Shown here: positions 26,012-35,898 of the stretch, piece after piece
Layout: each line of letters opens with the position of its first letter
Numbering within the stretch: position 1 is the first letter of the stretch
The notes under the pieces: generated by a model
Databases searched by the model: none
The model's input: the letters and a program-made list of their open reading frames with translations, nothing else
Told to the model about the DNA's origin: nothing
From: CAYLKK01 sp964412505
GTDB lineage: Bacteria; Pseudomonadota; Alphaproteobacteria; UBA3830; CAYLKK01
Length of the DNA: 64,000 nt
NCBI GenBank assembly: GCA_964412505.1
Contig: CAYPOM010000006.1
Coordinates: 1 to 64,000, forward strand
Direction of reading: 5' to 3'
Translations under genes and position numbers: made by a program

Positions 26012-28629
26012 ATGAATGCATATATATTCCAGCTCAAGATGATTTTTTAAATTCAATAATTCGAATTTTTTTTAAGAATTTAGATTGTAAAGATACAACA
26101 AATATAAAGATTTTTTTACCTACTACAAGAAGCTGCAGAAAATTAAGAAAAAAATTTTTTGATTGTGGCATAACAACGATTATTCCAGAGATTATTTGTC
26201 CACTTAGCAAAAGCAAATTCACTAATGATGATCAAATAGATCAATTCACTCAAATCATACCAATCTTAGATATATATAAGATAATAAGATTTAATAGCTC
26301 ATTTTATTCACGACTTTCCTTAGCAAAAGATATATTGAAATTTATAGAACAACTATTTTTTGAGAAATTATCTCTTGAAGATGTATCAGCTTATTGCAGC
26401 CAATCTATGCATACTATTAATGATAAATTATCAGAATGTATAGCCAATTCAATGCAATTAGATAGTGTACAAAATTACATAAATGATAAAGCATTTTATA
26501 TTATTTCTTTAGAAAAAGAAAAACTATCAAAAAAGCAGATTACCATAATTGCTGGATTTAATTTCGCTCATAGATACATAATGGATTTAATAAAGTACTA
26601 TTGTAATAATGCTCATTGTATTTTTATTCAACAAGAAAATTTATTTGGTTCAGAAAAATGTGCACATTACCTAGGTTTAAAATCGACAATTAATAAACCA
26701 AACACTATTACGAAAACGATATATTTATTAGAACAAAAAAACATATACGAAGAAGCTGAAAACATAGCAATTTTAGCAAACAAATATTTGCTAGAAAACC
26801 GTGATATTACAATTGTATCCAATAACAAACACTTCAATTGTATCCTAGAGAAAGCATTGCTAAATTTTCAAATTTATCCAGATAATTCAAGCGGACAAAA
26901 ATTTGTAGATACTGACATCGGAAAATTCTTTATAAATCTATTAAACTGTTTTTCTGATAACTTTTCTATTCAGTCTGTTTTACAACTGTTTTCTTCTATT
27001 GAAAAGATTACAAACCAATTAGATATAAAGTATCGCAGAAGTATTCAAGAATTTTATGAAAGTTTAGGATATTTATACACTAAACACAAAACTATTTTTG
27101 GAAATTTTATAGATAACTACAGCATAATTGTTGCAAACAATAAAGATACATTTATATTATCTATTCTAGATATAATTCTAAAACACTATCAAATTTTTCA
27201 TAAAGACAAAGATAACATTAAAATCTTTTTAGATACATTTAAAACATTATTTCATGAAATTTTGCATACTTTGTTAGAAGATAAGAACACTATCAAAATA
27301 GTTGCCCAAATATTTAATCTATTATCTACTTTAAATATAACAAACTTAGACACTGAAAATGTAATATTTTTAATACGAGATATTGTAAAAGACATTACAG
27401 AAAGAACGCCTATCGGGTTTACTGAAAGAATAAGAATATTAGCTCCAATAGAAGCACAACTAATAAAGCCAGATGTTTGCATCGTCTGTAATTTTAATGA
27501 TTCCAGCTGGCAAAAAGATAATGAGAATTTTTTCGTTACTAATGAAATTCGCGAAAAATTATCTCTGGACTGGGCTAACAGACGCAATTTAAATTTAATA
27601 GATTTGTTTTTTACTTTAGCATCAAGTGCAGAAGCAATGATATTTTCCAATGCGACAACAGGGCCGATTTCAGGAACTAATATGAGCTCATACCTAGAAT
27701 GTTTTAATGCTAATATTGAAAAAATTCAATTAGACTGCTTCAATAAATTTAAGGAAGAATGCACAAATGAGAAGAAAAAAAACATTAGTGTTCTGAATCG
27801 CAATATACAAACTTCTATAGGCATAAATGATCTAAACTCAACATGTATAGAACTTTCTGTAACTGATATATGTGATCTCGCGAATAATCCTTATGAGTTT
27901 TATGCGAAAAAAATTCTAAAACTTCCTGTAATAAATTTAGAAATAAATCATGATAATTTTAGAGCGATTCGCGGAAGTATTATTCATAAATCTATAGAAT
28001 ATATTGAAAAAAATATAGAAAAATTTTTCTCTCAAGATAGAGAACAATTAATAAAAAATAGAATAATAGATCTAGCTAATTCATCAAAAATAAAAGATAT
28101 TTACAAAAAAGATTTACTTATATGTATAGATAAGATTTTGTTTTATTATACGAAAAATATCCAAAACAACGACGAAACTTTTATAGAACATTCAGGCGAA
28201 CTTATTATAGAATTAGCCAATAAGACAAATGTGAAAATTAAATGTATTGCTGATAGAATCGATAGATACAATGACAGTATAATTATTACAGATTTTAAAA
28301 CAGGCAAGCTTCCTACTATTGCTGAGATTATCAACTTTCAAAAACCTCAAATAGGAATAGAATCTTTAATTTTCTCGCAAAATGAAAATATCAATGATTT
28401 TCTGCTTTTGCAGCTTGGGAAAAGTAGAAATAATCAAAAGAAAATAACACTAAACGATATCATAAAGCATCGAGATGTAAAAAATATAGATGAATTTTTA
28501 GAAAAATATCGCCAAGAATTAACAAATCTTCTGAATAAGTTTTTTGTAGAAAAAAGCAATTTCGAGCAAAATTTAGATGCACATTATAATGAATATTCGC
28601 ATCTTGGCAGAATAAAGGAGTACTGTTAA
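26008..28629 (+). CDS. addB: Double-strand break repair protein AddB
   Basis: The 873-residue protein is the alphaproteobacterial-type AddB partner. The N-terminus, MNECIYIPAQDDFLNSIIRIFF, matches the family, and no classical Walker A is visible, as in alphaproteobacterial AddB. The C-terminal PD-(D/E)XK nuclease part has AIRGSIIHKSIEYIE, IADRIDRYND and ITDFKTGKLP (about 761-766). AddAB processes DNA ends for RecA. Sequence is rich in Asn, Lys and Ile, reflecting the AT bias. It overlaps tsaE by four bases and abuts addA. Confidence 0.92.
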   Translation: MNECIYIPAQDDFLNSIIRIFFKNLDCKDTTNIKIFLPTTRSCRKLRKKFFDCGITTIIPEIICPLSKSKFTNDDQIDQFTQIIPILDIYKIIRFNSSFYSRLSLAKDILKFIEQLFFEKLSLEDVSAYCSQSMHTINDKLSECIANSMQLDSVQNYINDKAFYIISLEKEKLSKKQITIIAGFNFAHRYIMDLIKYYCNNAHCIFIQQENLFGSEKCAHYLGLKSTINKPNTITKTIYLLEQKNIYEEAENIAILANKYLLENRDITIVSNNKHFNCILEKALLNFQIYPDNSSGQKFVDTDIGKFFINLLNCFSDNFSIQSVLQLFSSIEKITNQLDIKYRRSIQEFYESLGYLYTKHKTIFGNFIDNYSIIVANNKDTFILSILDIILKHYQIFHKDKDNIKIFLDTFKTLFHEILHTLLEDKNTIKIVAQIFNLLSTLNITNLDTENVIFLIRDIVKDITERTPIGFTERIRILAPIEAQLIKPDVCIVCNFNDSSWQKDNENFFVTNEIREKLSLDWANRRNLNLIDLFFTLASSAEAMIFSNATTGPISGTNMSSYLECFNANIEKIQLDCFNKFKEECTNEKKKNISVLNRNIQTSIGINDLNSTCIELSVTDICDLANNPYEFYAKKILKLPVINLEINHDNFRAIRGSIIHKSIEYIEKNIEKFFSQDREQLIKNRIIDLANSSKIKDIYKKDLLICIDKILFYYTKNIQNNDETFIEHSGELIIELANKTNVKIKCIADRIDRYNDSIIITDFKTGKLPTIAEIINFQKPQIGIESLIFSQNENINDFLLLQLGKSRNNQKKITLNDIIKHRDVKNIDEFLEKYRQELTNLLNKFFVEKSNFEQNLDAHYNEYSHLGRIKEYC

Positions 28630-28631
28630 TA

Positions 28632-31600
28632 ATGAATAATATTACAGATATCAATTCATCAATTTGGGTTTCTGCATCCGCTGGTTCTGGAAAAACAAAA
28701 AACCTGATCGACAGAATAATATCTCTTCTATTAGCAGGCGTAAAACCAGAAAAAATACTATGCATTACGTTTACAAAAAATGCAGCAATAGAAATGCAGC
28801 AACGATTACTGACATTCTTGAGTAATTTAAAGACATATGATCTAACACAAATGAACGCATTTCTTGCAGGACTTGGAATCAAGGAGAATAATAACATAAA
28901 TATATCAAGTATTATTAAAAAGGTCACTGAAAATGGAGTGAGAATACAAACTATTCACAGTTTCTGCCAGAGTATTTTAGCTTGTAATTGTGATGATAAT
29001 TTGGCGTTTTCTGGAGCAACAATTTGCGATCAAACAACATCAAATAAATTACTTGAAGAAGCTTACACGAATTTGTGTTTTGCTAAAGAACACGATTTCT
29101 TATCAGAAATTTCTGATTTGGTATTTATGAATGGTAGTTTATTAGATACTATCCAAAATTCTATATCAAAAATTAGAATATTCTTCTATAAATTCAATAT
29201 AAATTCCAGAGAGGATATTTGCAAAATTTATAATGCATTTTTTGATAATGAAAATCAAAGTTATGTTGATTTTTTAAAAAAAGAACTTAATGAATATAAA
29301 GAAAAATATGATTTCAATAAAATACTAGACGCATTTGCTGAAAATTCAGCCGAAAATGCTTTAAAAATACAAGAGATTTTCTCTGAAAATTTTGCTGATT
29401 TTAAGCAAAACACAGATGAGTTTAAAAAAATATTTCTTACAAATGAACATAAAATTAGAACCAGAATTCTCACAAAAGATATTATAAATAAATATGATAT
29501 ATCTGAAAGTTTAAGAGAACTTGGCGAAATATTTTTCAAGTATACACAAATAGAACATGCGAATATTAATAATAATTTTAATATACGATTTTTCAGCTTA
29601 GTCTTAGATTTAATCAAAGAATACAATAAAATAAAGGCTAGCAGAAACATCTTAGATTATGACGATTTGCTCTTAAATACAGTCGATTTACTAAAAAATG
29701 ATCAGGCTACTCTTTTTAATACTTGCAACAATATTGAGCATATTTTAGTTGATGAAGCCCAGGATACCAGTGCTTTACAATGGGAAATAATTACGCCGAT
29801 AATTGATGAGTTTTACTCTCACCAAAATTCTGGCAAAACAGCTTTTATTGTCGGCGATAAAAAACAGTCTATATATTCTTTTCAAGGTGCTGATAGTTCT
29901 TTATTCGAACAAAAACGCAAGGAGTTTAGAGAAAAATGCAAATCATCAGGACAAACTTGGCATGAAGTTTCTTTGCAAAAATCATATAGATCTACGCCTG
30001 AAGTCATAGATTTTGTAAACTACATTTTCAAAGATGCATTCGATGGAGAAGAACATTCAAGCAATCGAATTGCAGATAATGGATGTGTAAATATACTGCC
30101 GATTATAAAAGTTGATAACGATGGTGATGATATTACAAAAGTTTTAGCAGAAAATATAGCGAATTATATAAAAAATATTCTAGATAAAAACGTATATATT
30201 CCATCAAAAAAACGAAATGTTTTACTAGAAGATTTCATGATTTTATTTCAACATCGTGGTGATCTGATGCAAGCTGTTGCAAACGCATTGAGTAATTTAG
30301 GTATAAATTCGTCTGGTCCTGACAATGTAAATTTATCTGACGAGTTGCTAGTTGAAGATTTGCTTGCGCTTGCTGAATTCAGCTGTTTCCAACACAACGA
30401 CCTGTTAACAGCTAGAGTTTTAAAAGGACCTTTTGCTAATATTTCTGACCTTGAATTGCATAATATTTGCACAAATAGGTGTGAAAAATCATTATGGAGT
30501 TTTTTTGATAATCTTGGGAATTTAGGAGAAAGTTATGTAAAGAATTATAAAAAAATAAGAGAAAAATTACGCAAATATATCGAAAGTTCTGCCGAAAATC
30601 CTGCAGATTTTTTTTCAAATATGATATTTAATGGAGATTTACAAACCATTGTAGAAAACTATAAGAGCGATGCAAAAAGTCTATTTTATTCTTTTCTTGA
30701 ACAATGTACAAACATAGGTTCAGAAGTAAACGGCTCTTTATATAGATTTATCAGTGAGTTTAAATCTAGAAATGGACCAGTGAAACAAAATATAGCGGAC
30801 GCTGGAAATTGTGTAAAATTAATGACAGCGCATGGTTCGAAAGGTTTGCAGGCTCCTATAGTAATCATTGCGGATGCAGATTTTTACAATACAAGAAATA
30901 GCGAAATACTTAGCATGAATAATTTTTGTATATTTCCTGTTTTAAGCGCACCGACAGAAAAAATCGATTTATTTATAGATGTCGCAAAAGAGGAAAAGAG
31001 ACTTGAGTCTATACGGTTGATGTATGTTGCATTTACGCGTGCTGAGGATTTCTTGATAGTTTTTGCAAAGGAAGGGCAGCGAAAGAATAATGAAAATTGT
31101 TGGTACAATGTTGTATTAAATAATGTTAATTCTACAAGTTATTTTAATAAGAATATAGATGAAATTTTCTATAATTGTGATGTTGTTAATAGCTCACGAC
31201 AAACACAACAAAATTGTTTTTTAAGCGAAAAAGATATAGAAAATTTAAAAAATTCATATCAATGGACTCACGATTCGAAAGTAAAAAACATAAATTATTA
31301 TCAGACTGAAGAAAAAAATATTGAGGCTTTATATGGAGAATTCGTACATTTTTTGCTACAAAAATTACCGTCATTCGAAAGGTCATATTGGCGTGAATTC
31401 GCATTAGCAAATAATAGCGAATTAACTGGACTTTTTTTCGAATCGGCATTTACAGAATGTGTAAATGTGCTAAACGACAAGAAGTTATCGAAATACTTCG
31501 ACAACACATTAGCAAACGAGCTATGCATTTATGACAACGATCTAAAATGTGAAATACGTATAGACAAATTGTGCCTTATCAATGGAAAACTTGTGATTGT

Positions 31601-31757
31601 CGACTTCAAAACAGGGGAGCCTTTTTTACATATAAAAGAGTACAAAAAGCAAATACAAAAATACAGCTTGATTTTAGCCAAGCTGTATCCAGATTATAAA
31701 ATAGAAGCAGTAATTATTTGGACAAAAACACGAGAAATTAGTTTCATGGCTATTTAG
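28632..31757 (+). CDS. addA: Double-strand break repair helicase-nuclease AddA
   Basis: The 1041-residue UvrD-like protein has Walker A SASAGSGKT at about 14-22, CITFTKNAAIEMQQR, the Walker B LVDEAQDTSALQWE, GDKKQSIYSFQGAD, and LMTAHGSKGLQAPIVIIADAD in the second RecA-like core. The C-terminal nuclease domain contains IRIDKL and IVDFKTGEP near residue 990. It forms the translocating helicase of AddAB and starts two bases after the addB stop. All key helicase and nuclease residues I can locate are present, so the pair looks functional. Confidence 0.95.
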   Translation: MNNITDINSSIWVSASAGSGKTKNLIDRIISLLLAGVKPEKILCITFTKNAAIEMQQRLLTFLSNLKTYDLTQMNAFLAGLGIKENNNINISSIIKKVTENGVRIQTIHSFCQSILACNCDDNLAFSGATICDQTTSNKLLEEAYTNLCFAKEHDFLSEISDLVFMNGSLLDTIQNSISKIRIFFYKFNINSREDICKIYNAFFDNENQSYVDFLKKELNEYKEKYDFNKILDAFAENSAENALKIQEIFSENFADFKQNTDEFKKIFLTNEHKIRTRILTKDIINKYDISESLRELGEIFFKYTQIEHANINNNFNIRFFSLVLDLIKEYNKIKASRNILDYDDLLLNTVDLLKNDQATLFNTCNNIEHILVDEAQDTSALQWEIITPIIDEFYSHQNSGKTAFIVGDKKQSIYSFQGADSSLFEQKRKEFREKCKSSGQTWHEVSLQKSYRSTPEVIDFVNYIFKDAFDGEEHSSNRIADNGCVNILPIIKVDNDGDDITKVLAENIANYIKNILDKNVYIPSKKRNVLLEDFMILFQHRGDLMQAVANALSNLGINSSGPDNVNLSDELLVEDLLALAEFSCFQHNDLLTARVLKGPFANISDLELHNICTNRCEKSLWSFFDNLGNLGESYVKNYKKIREKLRKYIESSAENPADFFSNMIFNGDLQTIVENYKSDAKSLFYSFLEQCTNIGSEVNGSLYRFISEFKSRNGPVKQNIADAGNCVKLMTAHGSKGLQAPIVIIADADFYNTRNSEILSMNNFCIFPVLSAPTEKIDLFIDVAKEEKRLESIRLMYVAFTRAEDFLIVFAKEGQRKNNENCWYNVVLNNVNSTSYFNKNIDEIFYNCDVVNSSRQTQQNCFLSEKDIENLKNSYQWTHDSKVKNINYYQTEEKNIEALYGEFVHFLLQKLPSFERSYWREFALANNSELTGLFFESAFTECVNVLNDKKLSKYFDNTLANELCIYDNDLKCEIRIDKLCLINGKLVIVDFKTGEPFLHIKEYKKQIQKYSLILAKLYPDYKIEAVIIWTKTREISFMAI

Positions 31758-31772
31758 CCATAACTGCTATTG

Positions 31773-34700
31773 TTACCAATCATCATCCTCGGAGCTAGAA
31801 TCACTATCCTCTGAATTACCGGCGATATCTCTACGCCTTATGTCTAATGCGTCTCTCAATGCAGACTGCAATCTATTATCTGTTTGTTCTCTATCGCCAT
31901 CTGTATTAGAAAATGCCGGGTTAGGCTGAGTTTTTTTAAGCTTAACACTTTGCAACACTCCTTGTGAAACTATATGGTTCACGCCACCTTGACTAAATTC
32001 TGCTCCAGTAGTAGCTTGTGTATTCGCAGATCCAATTGGAGTTTTTTTGTCTACATGCATCAACTTAGTAACATGTACTTGTGACACAGGTGCGGCTCCA
32101 GGCGCAGGAGGAGGAGGTGGTGGTGGCATGGTTCCTCCAGTTCCAGGCACAGGAGGAGGTGGTGGAACCATTCCAGGTGCAGGAGGAGGTGGAGCCATTC
32201 CAGGTGCAGGAGGAGGTGGTAGCGTGGTTCCAGTAGAAGGAGGTTGTGGTAAACCTCCAGTGCCTTGAGATTGTGGTTTATGTACAACGCCTACTGGAGG
32301 TACTTGATTTCCAGGTCGCGATTGTCTAGCTTTGCCTCCGAACAATGCTGCAACAGCACTAGCAGCTTTAACTTTACCTTGGGTAAGGGTTGGATTAGGC
32401 TTATTTCCCTTCTGCTCTCGCGAGTTTGGAGAAAATTTCTTGTTTAACTCATCTACAAAACTACCATTTGTCTGTCCAGAGCCTCCAGTCATTTTAGGTT
32501 GAGCAGGCTTATCACTAGAGTTAAGATTGTACGCACGACTATTCTTGAGATGTTTTTGTAAATATTCTTGGTTTTTACCAGTTTGGCTCAAGGCGCTATA
32601 ACCTAATGCGTTTAGAAGCTGCCACATATTTTGTGCATTATTAGTAATAACTTCTGTAATATTAACGATAGACTTTAAAGAATCTACAACAACCTGTTGT
32701 TTATATGTTTCGATTACAGCTTTAATTTCTTTTTTTGCATTTTCTTGTGTTTGACCTTCTTTATTTACTATAAGATCGACTTCTGCAAGAATATCAAATA
32801 GCTTATTTGTCAATTCATCGAGTTTCCCTAGCAAATTATCGCTGAATTTTTGTTTATTTTCTTGCAAATATTTTACAAGCCATTTAAGACCTTCATGTTT
32901 TTGATTAATTAGCGCATCGAGATATATCATGTTATTTATAACGTCAGCTAAGCTTTGCAAATCAAATTCTTTTGTTTGTTCTACGATATAATTTGTAATT
33001 TCAGATTCTTGTTTTCCTTTATGTTCGAAACCTTTTATATCTTCGATTATTCTGTATACATCAGCTATGTTCGCAATATATTTCTTCCTAACAACTTCTG
33101 CTGTTTTTCTCTTTTTTGTTAGAAGGACATAATTTATAGATTTTATTTGTTTATCGTTAAACTTATCATACTGAACTTTTCCGTTGTTAGCTTGCTTTAT
33201 GCTGTTCTTGTTAAGAATATAAAATGATAATTGAGTCACAATGTTAATTGCTTCAAATGTATCTTTAATTTTTTCAATTCCATTGATATAATTATTGTTC
33301 TTTTCAGGAAAGTTAATTAGTATAGTATCACAATAACACACATCATTTGCATATTCACATATATCATTGATTCCATTCTTTGCATCAAGTACTGTAATAT
33401 TCTTATCTAGGTTAATGGTGCTTAGAATCGTACGGATATCATCGTCCTCTTTTACTCCTAGTTCTCCTATAATTTTAGATGCGTTGATTTGTTGGTCTTT
33501 ATCTAATTCGTAAAATAACTCCTCTTTTATGGTTTTACATTTGCTATCTCCACTTTCATAAATCGCTCGCTTTAAAGCAGGTGTATAATATATAGCTAAA
33601 ATAGCTTTAATCGCGTTACATGGCTTATTGATTAAATCGCCCCCAAGAAGTTGCTGTGGAGTTGTTAATTTTTCTCCATATTTAATTTTTGTCTCGTCTT
33701 CGACACCATGTTTCTCTTTGTAACTTTTTCTATTTTTAAAGCAATCTAACAAAGTTTTCGCTTGAAAATTTTTTATAATAAAACTAACTAGATTAATAAT
33801 ATCGTTTCCATCTTGTGTCAATTCAATTTTTGTTTTTCCTCCAGTGGTATTTCGTTTTAAAAATCCAGACTCAATAAACTTATTGTGATTTTTAATAAAA
33901 GTTTCTACTTCATTTTTCTGGACGGCTCCTTTGCTATTAGTATCAAATTTATTATTTATAATACACAAAAGCACGAAATAATTTACGATAGAAAAGAGAT
34001 TCCCATTAAACTTTACATTCGCTAAATCTTTATACAAATTATCAGTTTTTTCTTTAGAAGGAATCCCAATCAATGTTTCTAATTGTGCAGATTTATAATA
34101 ATCAGCATTTTTTACAGCTACTATCATTTCAGGAATTTTGTTCCAATAATAGTTAGCCGCTACTAGATTCGAACCAAATGCGTTAAATAAAATACTTTCA
34201 TTTGCATCTTGCTTTTTAGGATGGGGGTAATCTATGCTGTTTTTAAAATCAAAATGTATATTAATGATATGTGATTTGTTATTTTTTATCGAGTTTTTTA
34301 CGCCATTTATAGCATTTGCAAAACTTACTAACGGTTGATCATTTTCTTCATGGTGCGATTGATGAGACATCGTAGGAGATTCAACTTTAGTAGGTGTTTT
34401 TATACTCTGCTTATTTGTTTTCTTTTCAATCACACCTAGCTCTTTTAAAAAATCGAATATCTTGTAATCTGTTATGAATTGAGGAACTTCTTCATGAACG
34501 CTAGACAATAGACTTCTATTGGATTTTTTAAAATTTATAGCATTTTCACCTACTTTTAAATTCATAAGCATTTTTACAAATTTGTACCCAAGCTTTGCGC
34601 CATCAGAATGTAAATCATCGTATTTCACTTTACAAAACTCGGCAGCGAAAGTTCCTTCAATATATTTTCCAAAATATTGGGACACTAAAATACCAGGATT

Positions 34701-35027
34701 TTTAGATGCGATTGTTGCAAGCATTCTTACAATATAATGGAAGTGAGGTTCTAATGCTGAAATACCATCCCATAAACTAGGACCACCTTTAACTGTAAGA
34801 CTACCCTCTTTAACTGATAGTAAATGATTGTACCCAACACGCATAATTTCACTTGCATTTAAGTTTTTCGCTAAAAGCCGATCAACTACGTATTCACTAT
34901 TAGAATCGCTTGTTGGTATATGAATACTTGTAGTCCGTTCATTCATCCCCTGTACATTACATACACAATTAAATTCAAATAATGCAAAGAAAGATAACGA
35001 GTATAACAGAGATGATTTAATCCTCAT
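31773..35027 (-). CDS. Exported polyproline-WH2-central-acidic protein, candidate Arp2/3 activator
   Basis: The 1084-residue product starts with a signal peptide (residues 1 to about 29, MRIKSSLLYSLSFFALFEF...). Residues about 40-900 are hydrophilic and largely helical, with no family I recognise. A proline-rich region (about 927-980) has PPPPAPGM-type repeats and a run of seven prolines, as in profilin-binding FH1/WASP segments. Next comes a WH2-like actin-binding motif ending in LKKT (1030-1033). Then an amphipathic SALRDALDIRRRDI (about 1055-1068) aligns with the central motif of N-WASP. The end is acidic, with terminal Trp1084 (SEDSDSSSEDDDW). This order is the WCA module of Arp2/3 activators such as WASP and rickettsial RickA. 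The ATG at 35027 is preferred over an in-frame TTG six bases upstream. Function is inferred from architecture. Confidence 0.7.
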   Translation of the reverse strand: MRIKSSLLYSLSFFALFEFNCVCNVQGMNERTTSIHIPTSDSNSEYVVDRLLAKNLNASEIMRVGYNHLLSVKEGSLTVKGGPSLWDGISALEPHFHYIVRMLATIASKNPGILVSQYFGKYIEGTFAAEFCKVKYDDLHSDGAKLGYKFVKMLMNLKVGENAINFKKSNRSLLSSVHEEVPQFITDYKIFDFLKELGVIEKKTNKQSIKTPTKVESPTMSHQSHHEENDQPLVSFANAINGVKNSIKNNKSHIINIHFDFKNSIDYPHPKKQDANESILFNAFGSNLVAANYYWNKIPEMIVAVKNADYYKSAQLETLIGIPSKEKTDNLYKDLANVKFNGNLFSIVNYFVLLCIINNKFDTNSKGAVQKNEVETFIKNHNKFIESGFLKRNTTGGKTKIELTQDGNDIINLVSFIIKNFQAKTLLDCFKNRKSYKEKHGVEDETKIKYGEKLTTPQQLLGGDLINKPCNAIKAILAIYYTPALKRAIYESGDSKCKTIKEELFYELDKDQQINASKIIGELGVKEDDDIRTILSTINLDKNITVLDAKNGINDICEYANDVCYCDTILINFPEKNNNYINGIEKIKDTFEAINIVTQLSFYILNKNSIKQANNGKVQYDKFNDKQIKSINYVLLTKKRKTAEVVRKKYIANIADVYRIIEDIKGFEHKGKQESEITNYIVEQTKEFDLQSLADVINNMIYLDALINQKHEGLKWLVKYLQENKQKFSDNLLGKLDELTNKLFDILAEVDLIVNKEGQTQENAKKEIKAVIETYKQQVVVDSLKSIVNITEVITNNAQNMWQLLNALGYSALSQTGKNQEYLQKHLKNSRAYNLNSSDKPAQPKMTGGSGQTNGSFVDELNKKFSPNSREQKGNKPNPTLTQGKVKAASAVAALFGGKARQSRPGNQVPPVGVVHKPQSQGTGGLPQPPSTGTTLPPPPAPGMAPPPPAPGMVPPPPPVPGTGGTMPPPPPPPAPGAAPVSQVHVTKLMHVDKKTPIGSANTQATTGAEFSQGGVNHIVSQGVLQSVKLKKTQPNPAFSNTDGDREQTDNRLQSALRDALDIRRRDIAGNSEDSDSSSEDDDW
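32095..32240 (-). repeat. Tandem proline-coding minisatellite in the WCA protein gene
   Basis: Imperfect copies of a 27-39 base unit containing GGTGCAGGAGGAGGTGG (plus-strand sense) lie in tandem and encode the PPPPAPGM repeats. The stretch is much richer in G and C than its surroundings. Such arrays vary in copy number by slippage. Confidence 0.8.
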
Positions 35028-35066
35028 TTCCAAACCACTTTATTAACAAAATATTAAATATTTATC

Positions 35067-35072
35067 ATTATA
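35067..35072 (-). promoter_or_regulatory. Candidate -10 element of the WCA protein gene
   Basis: On the minus strand a perfect TATAAT occupies 35072 to 35067, about 40 bases before the ATG at 35027. No -35 box with ideal spacing is evident, so the promoter call is weak. Confidence 0.35.
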
Positions 35073-35095
35073 CACGAAAATGTACAATTTATGCA

Positions 35096-35656
35096 TCAAT
35101 TTTTCGTATAAAATAATTCATCGTAAACCTCCAACACAGTAGGAATAAACTTTTCTACATCAGCACCATCTACTTTGATGTGATCTTTTAATTTTTTCAG
35201 TGTGTCTATCGACTTTTTCTTTTCTTCTAAAAACTTATCGTTCACAGCGTTTTGAATTTTTTGCTCGTACTCGAGTATTTTAGAATCTACAAGCGTCCTC
35301 ACATCTTTTACACTTTTAACATCTTCTATAAATTTTTTAAATTCTGGTGTATCCATTATCCCTTCAGATTCTACGCTGTAATCTTTTTGCTCAGTTCTAG
35401 CTAATATAAATTCAACAGTTTCATAGAATTTCTCAATAAAATTCTCATACAATTTTTTAGTCTCAATATCACCTTCCATTATTTTTTGTAAAATATCATG
35501 ATACGAAAATGCATGCAGTAAATAGAACGTTTCAGCGTCAAACACATCAGGATGGCCTTCGGCTTGAGCAACATCGTTAGCATAGGTATACATAACACTT
35601 TGAGGAGAAACTAATAAAGCTAGTACAGCTGAAACATAAAGTAATTTTTTATTCAT
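35096..35656 (-). CDS. Small exported helical protein, unknown
   Basis: The 186-residue product has a signal peptide (MNKKLLYVSAVLALLVSPQS, cleavage after ...YTYA near residue 27). The mature protein is acidic and wholly helical in appearance, with Lys/Glu-rich segments. The start at ATG 35656 is set by AGGTGA five bases upstream. It lies 69 bases upstream of the WCA-protein gene on the same strand and may be transcribed with it. No family recognised. Its neighbour makes it a candidate for a chaperone, cofactor or co-exported effector, but that is speculation. Confidence 0.7.
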   Translation of the reverse strand: MNKKLLYVSAVLALLVSPQSVMYTYANDVAQAEGHPDVFDAETFYLLHAFSYHDILQKIMEGDIETKKLYENFIEKFYETVEFILARTEQKDYSVESEGIMDTPEFKKFIEDVKSVKDVRTLVDSKILEYEQKIQNAVNDKFLEEKKKSIDTLKKLKDHIKVDGADVEKFIPTVLEVYDELFYTKN

Positions 35657-35768
35657 AAAATTCACCTATAAATTTATCTCAATTCTAACATACGAAGATT
35701 AAGGAATTACTGAAGTAGAACAGATGATATCAAAATTGGCAAACACTTAAATACATACTAAATAATAA

Positions 35769-35868
35769 TTGATCGCAAAATCTTAGGCATTATAATGTGT
35801 AATTTTAATTTGCCATTTGACAATTAATATATTTTACACTTGAGCTAATTGATAATTTTTTATATCAT
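35769..35868 (+). promoter_or_regulatory. Promoter region of mreB-mreC
   Basis: Two candidates occur: TTGATC (35769-35774) with TATAAT (35791-35796) at 16 bases, and TTGAGC (35840-35845) with TATCAT (35863-35868) at 17 bases. The second ends 30 bases before the mreB start. I cannot tell which is used. Confidence 0.35.
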
Positions 35869-35898
35869 AAATATATAACTTTTTACAGGCGTTACATT

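Noticed and set aside
32047..32268. Glycine-rich open frame on the plus strand
   Set aside because: It is the antisense image of the proline repeats, with no ribosome-binding site and no independent support.
31773..35027. Calling the proline-rich protein a formin
   Set aside because: It has an FH1-like polyproline stretch but nothing resembling an FH2 domain after it; what follows is a WH2-like motif, a central helix and an acidic tail.
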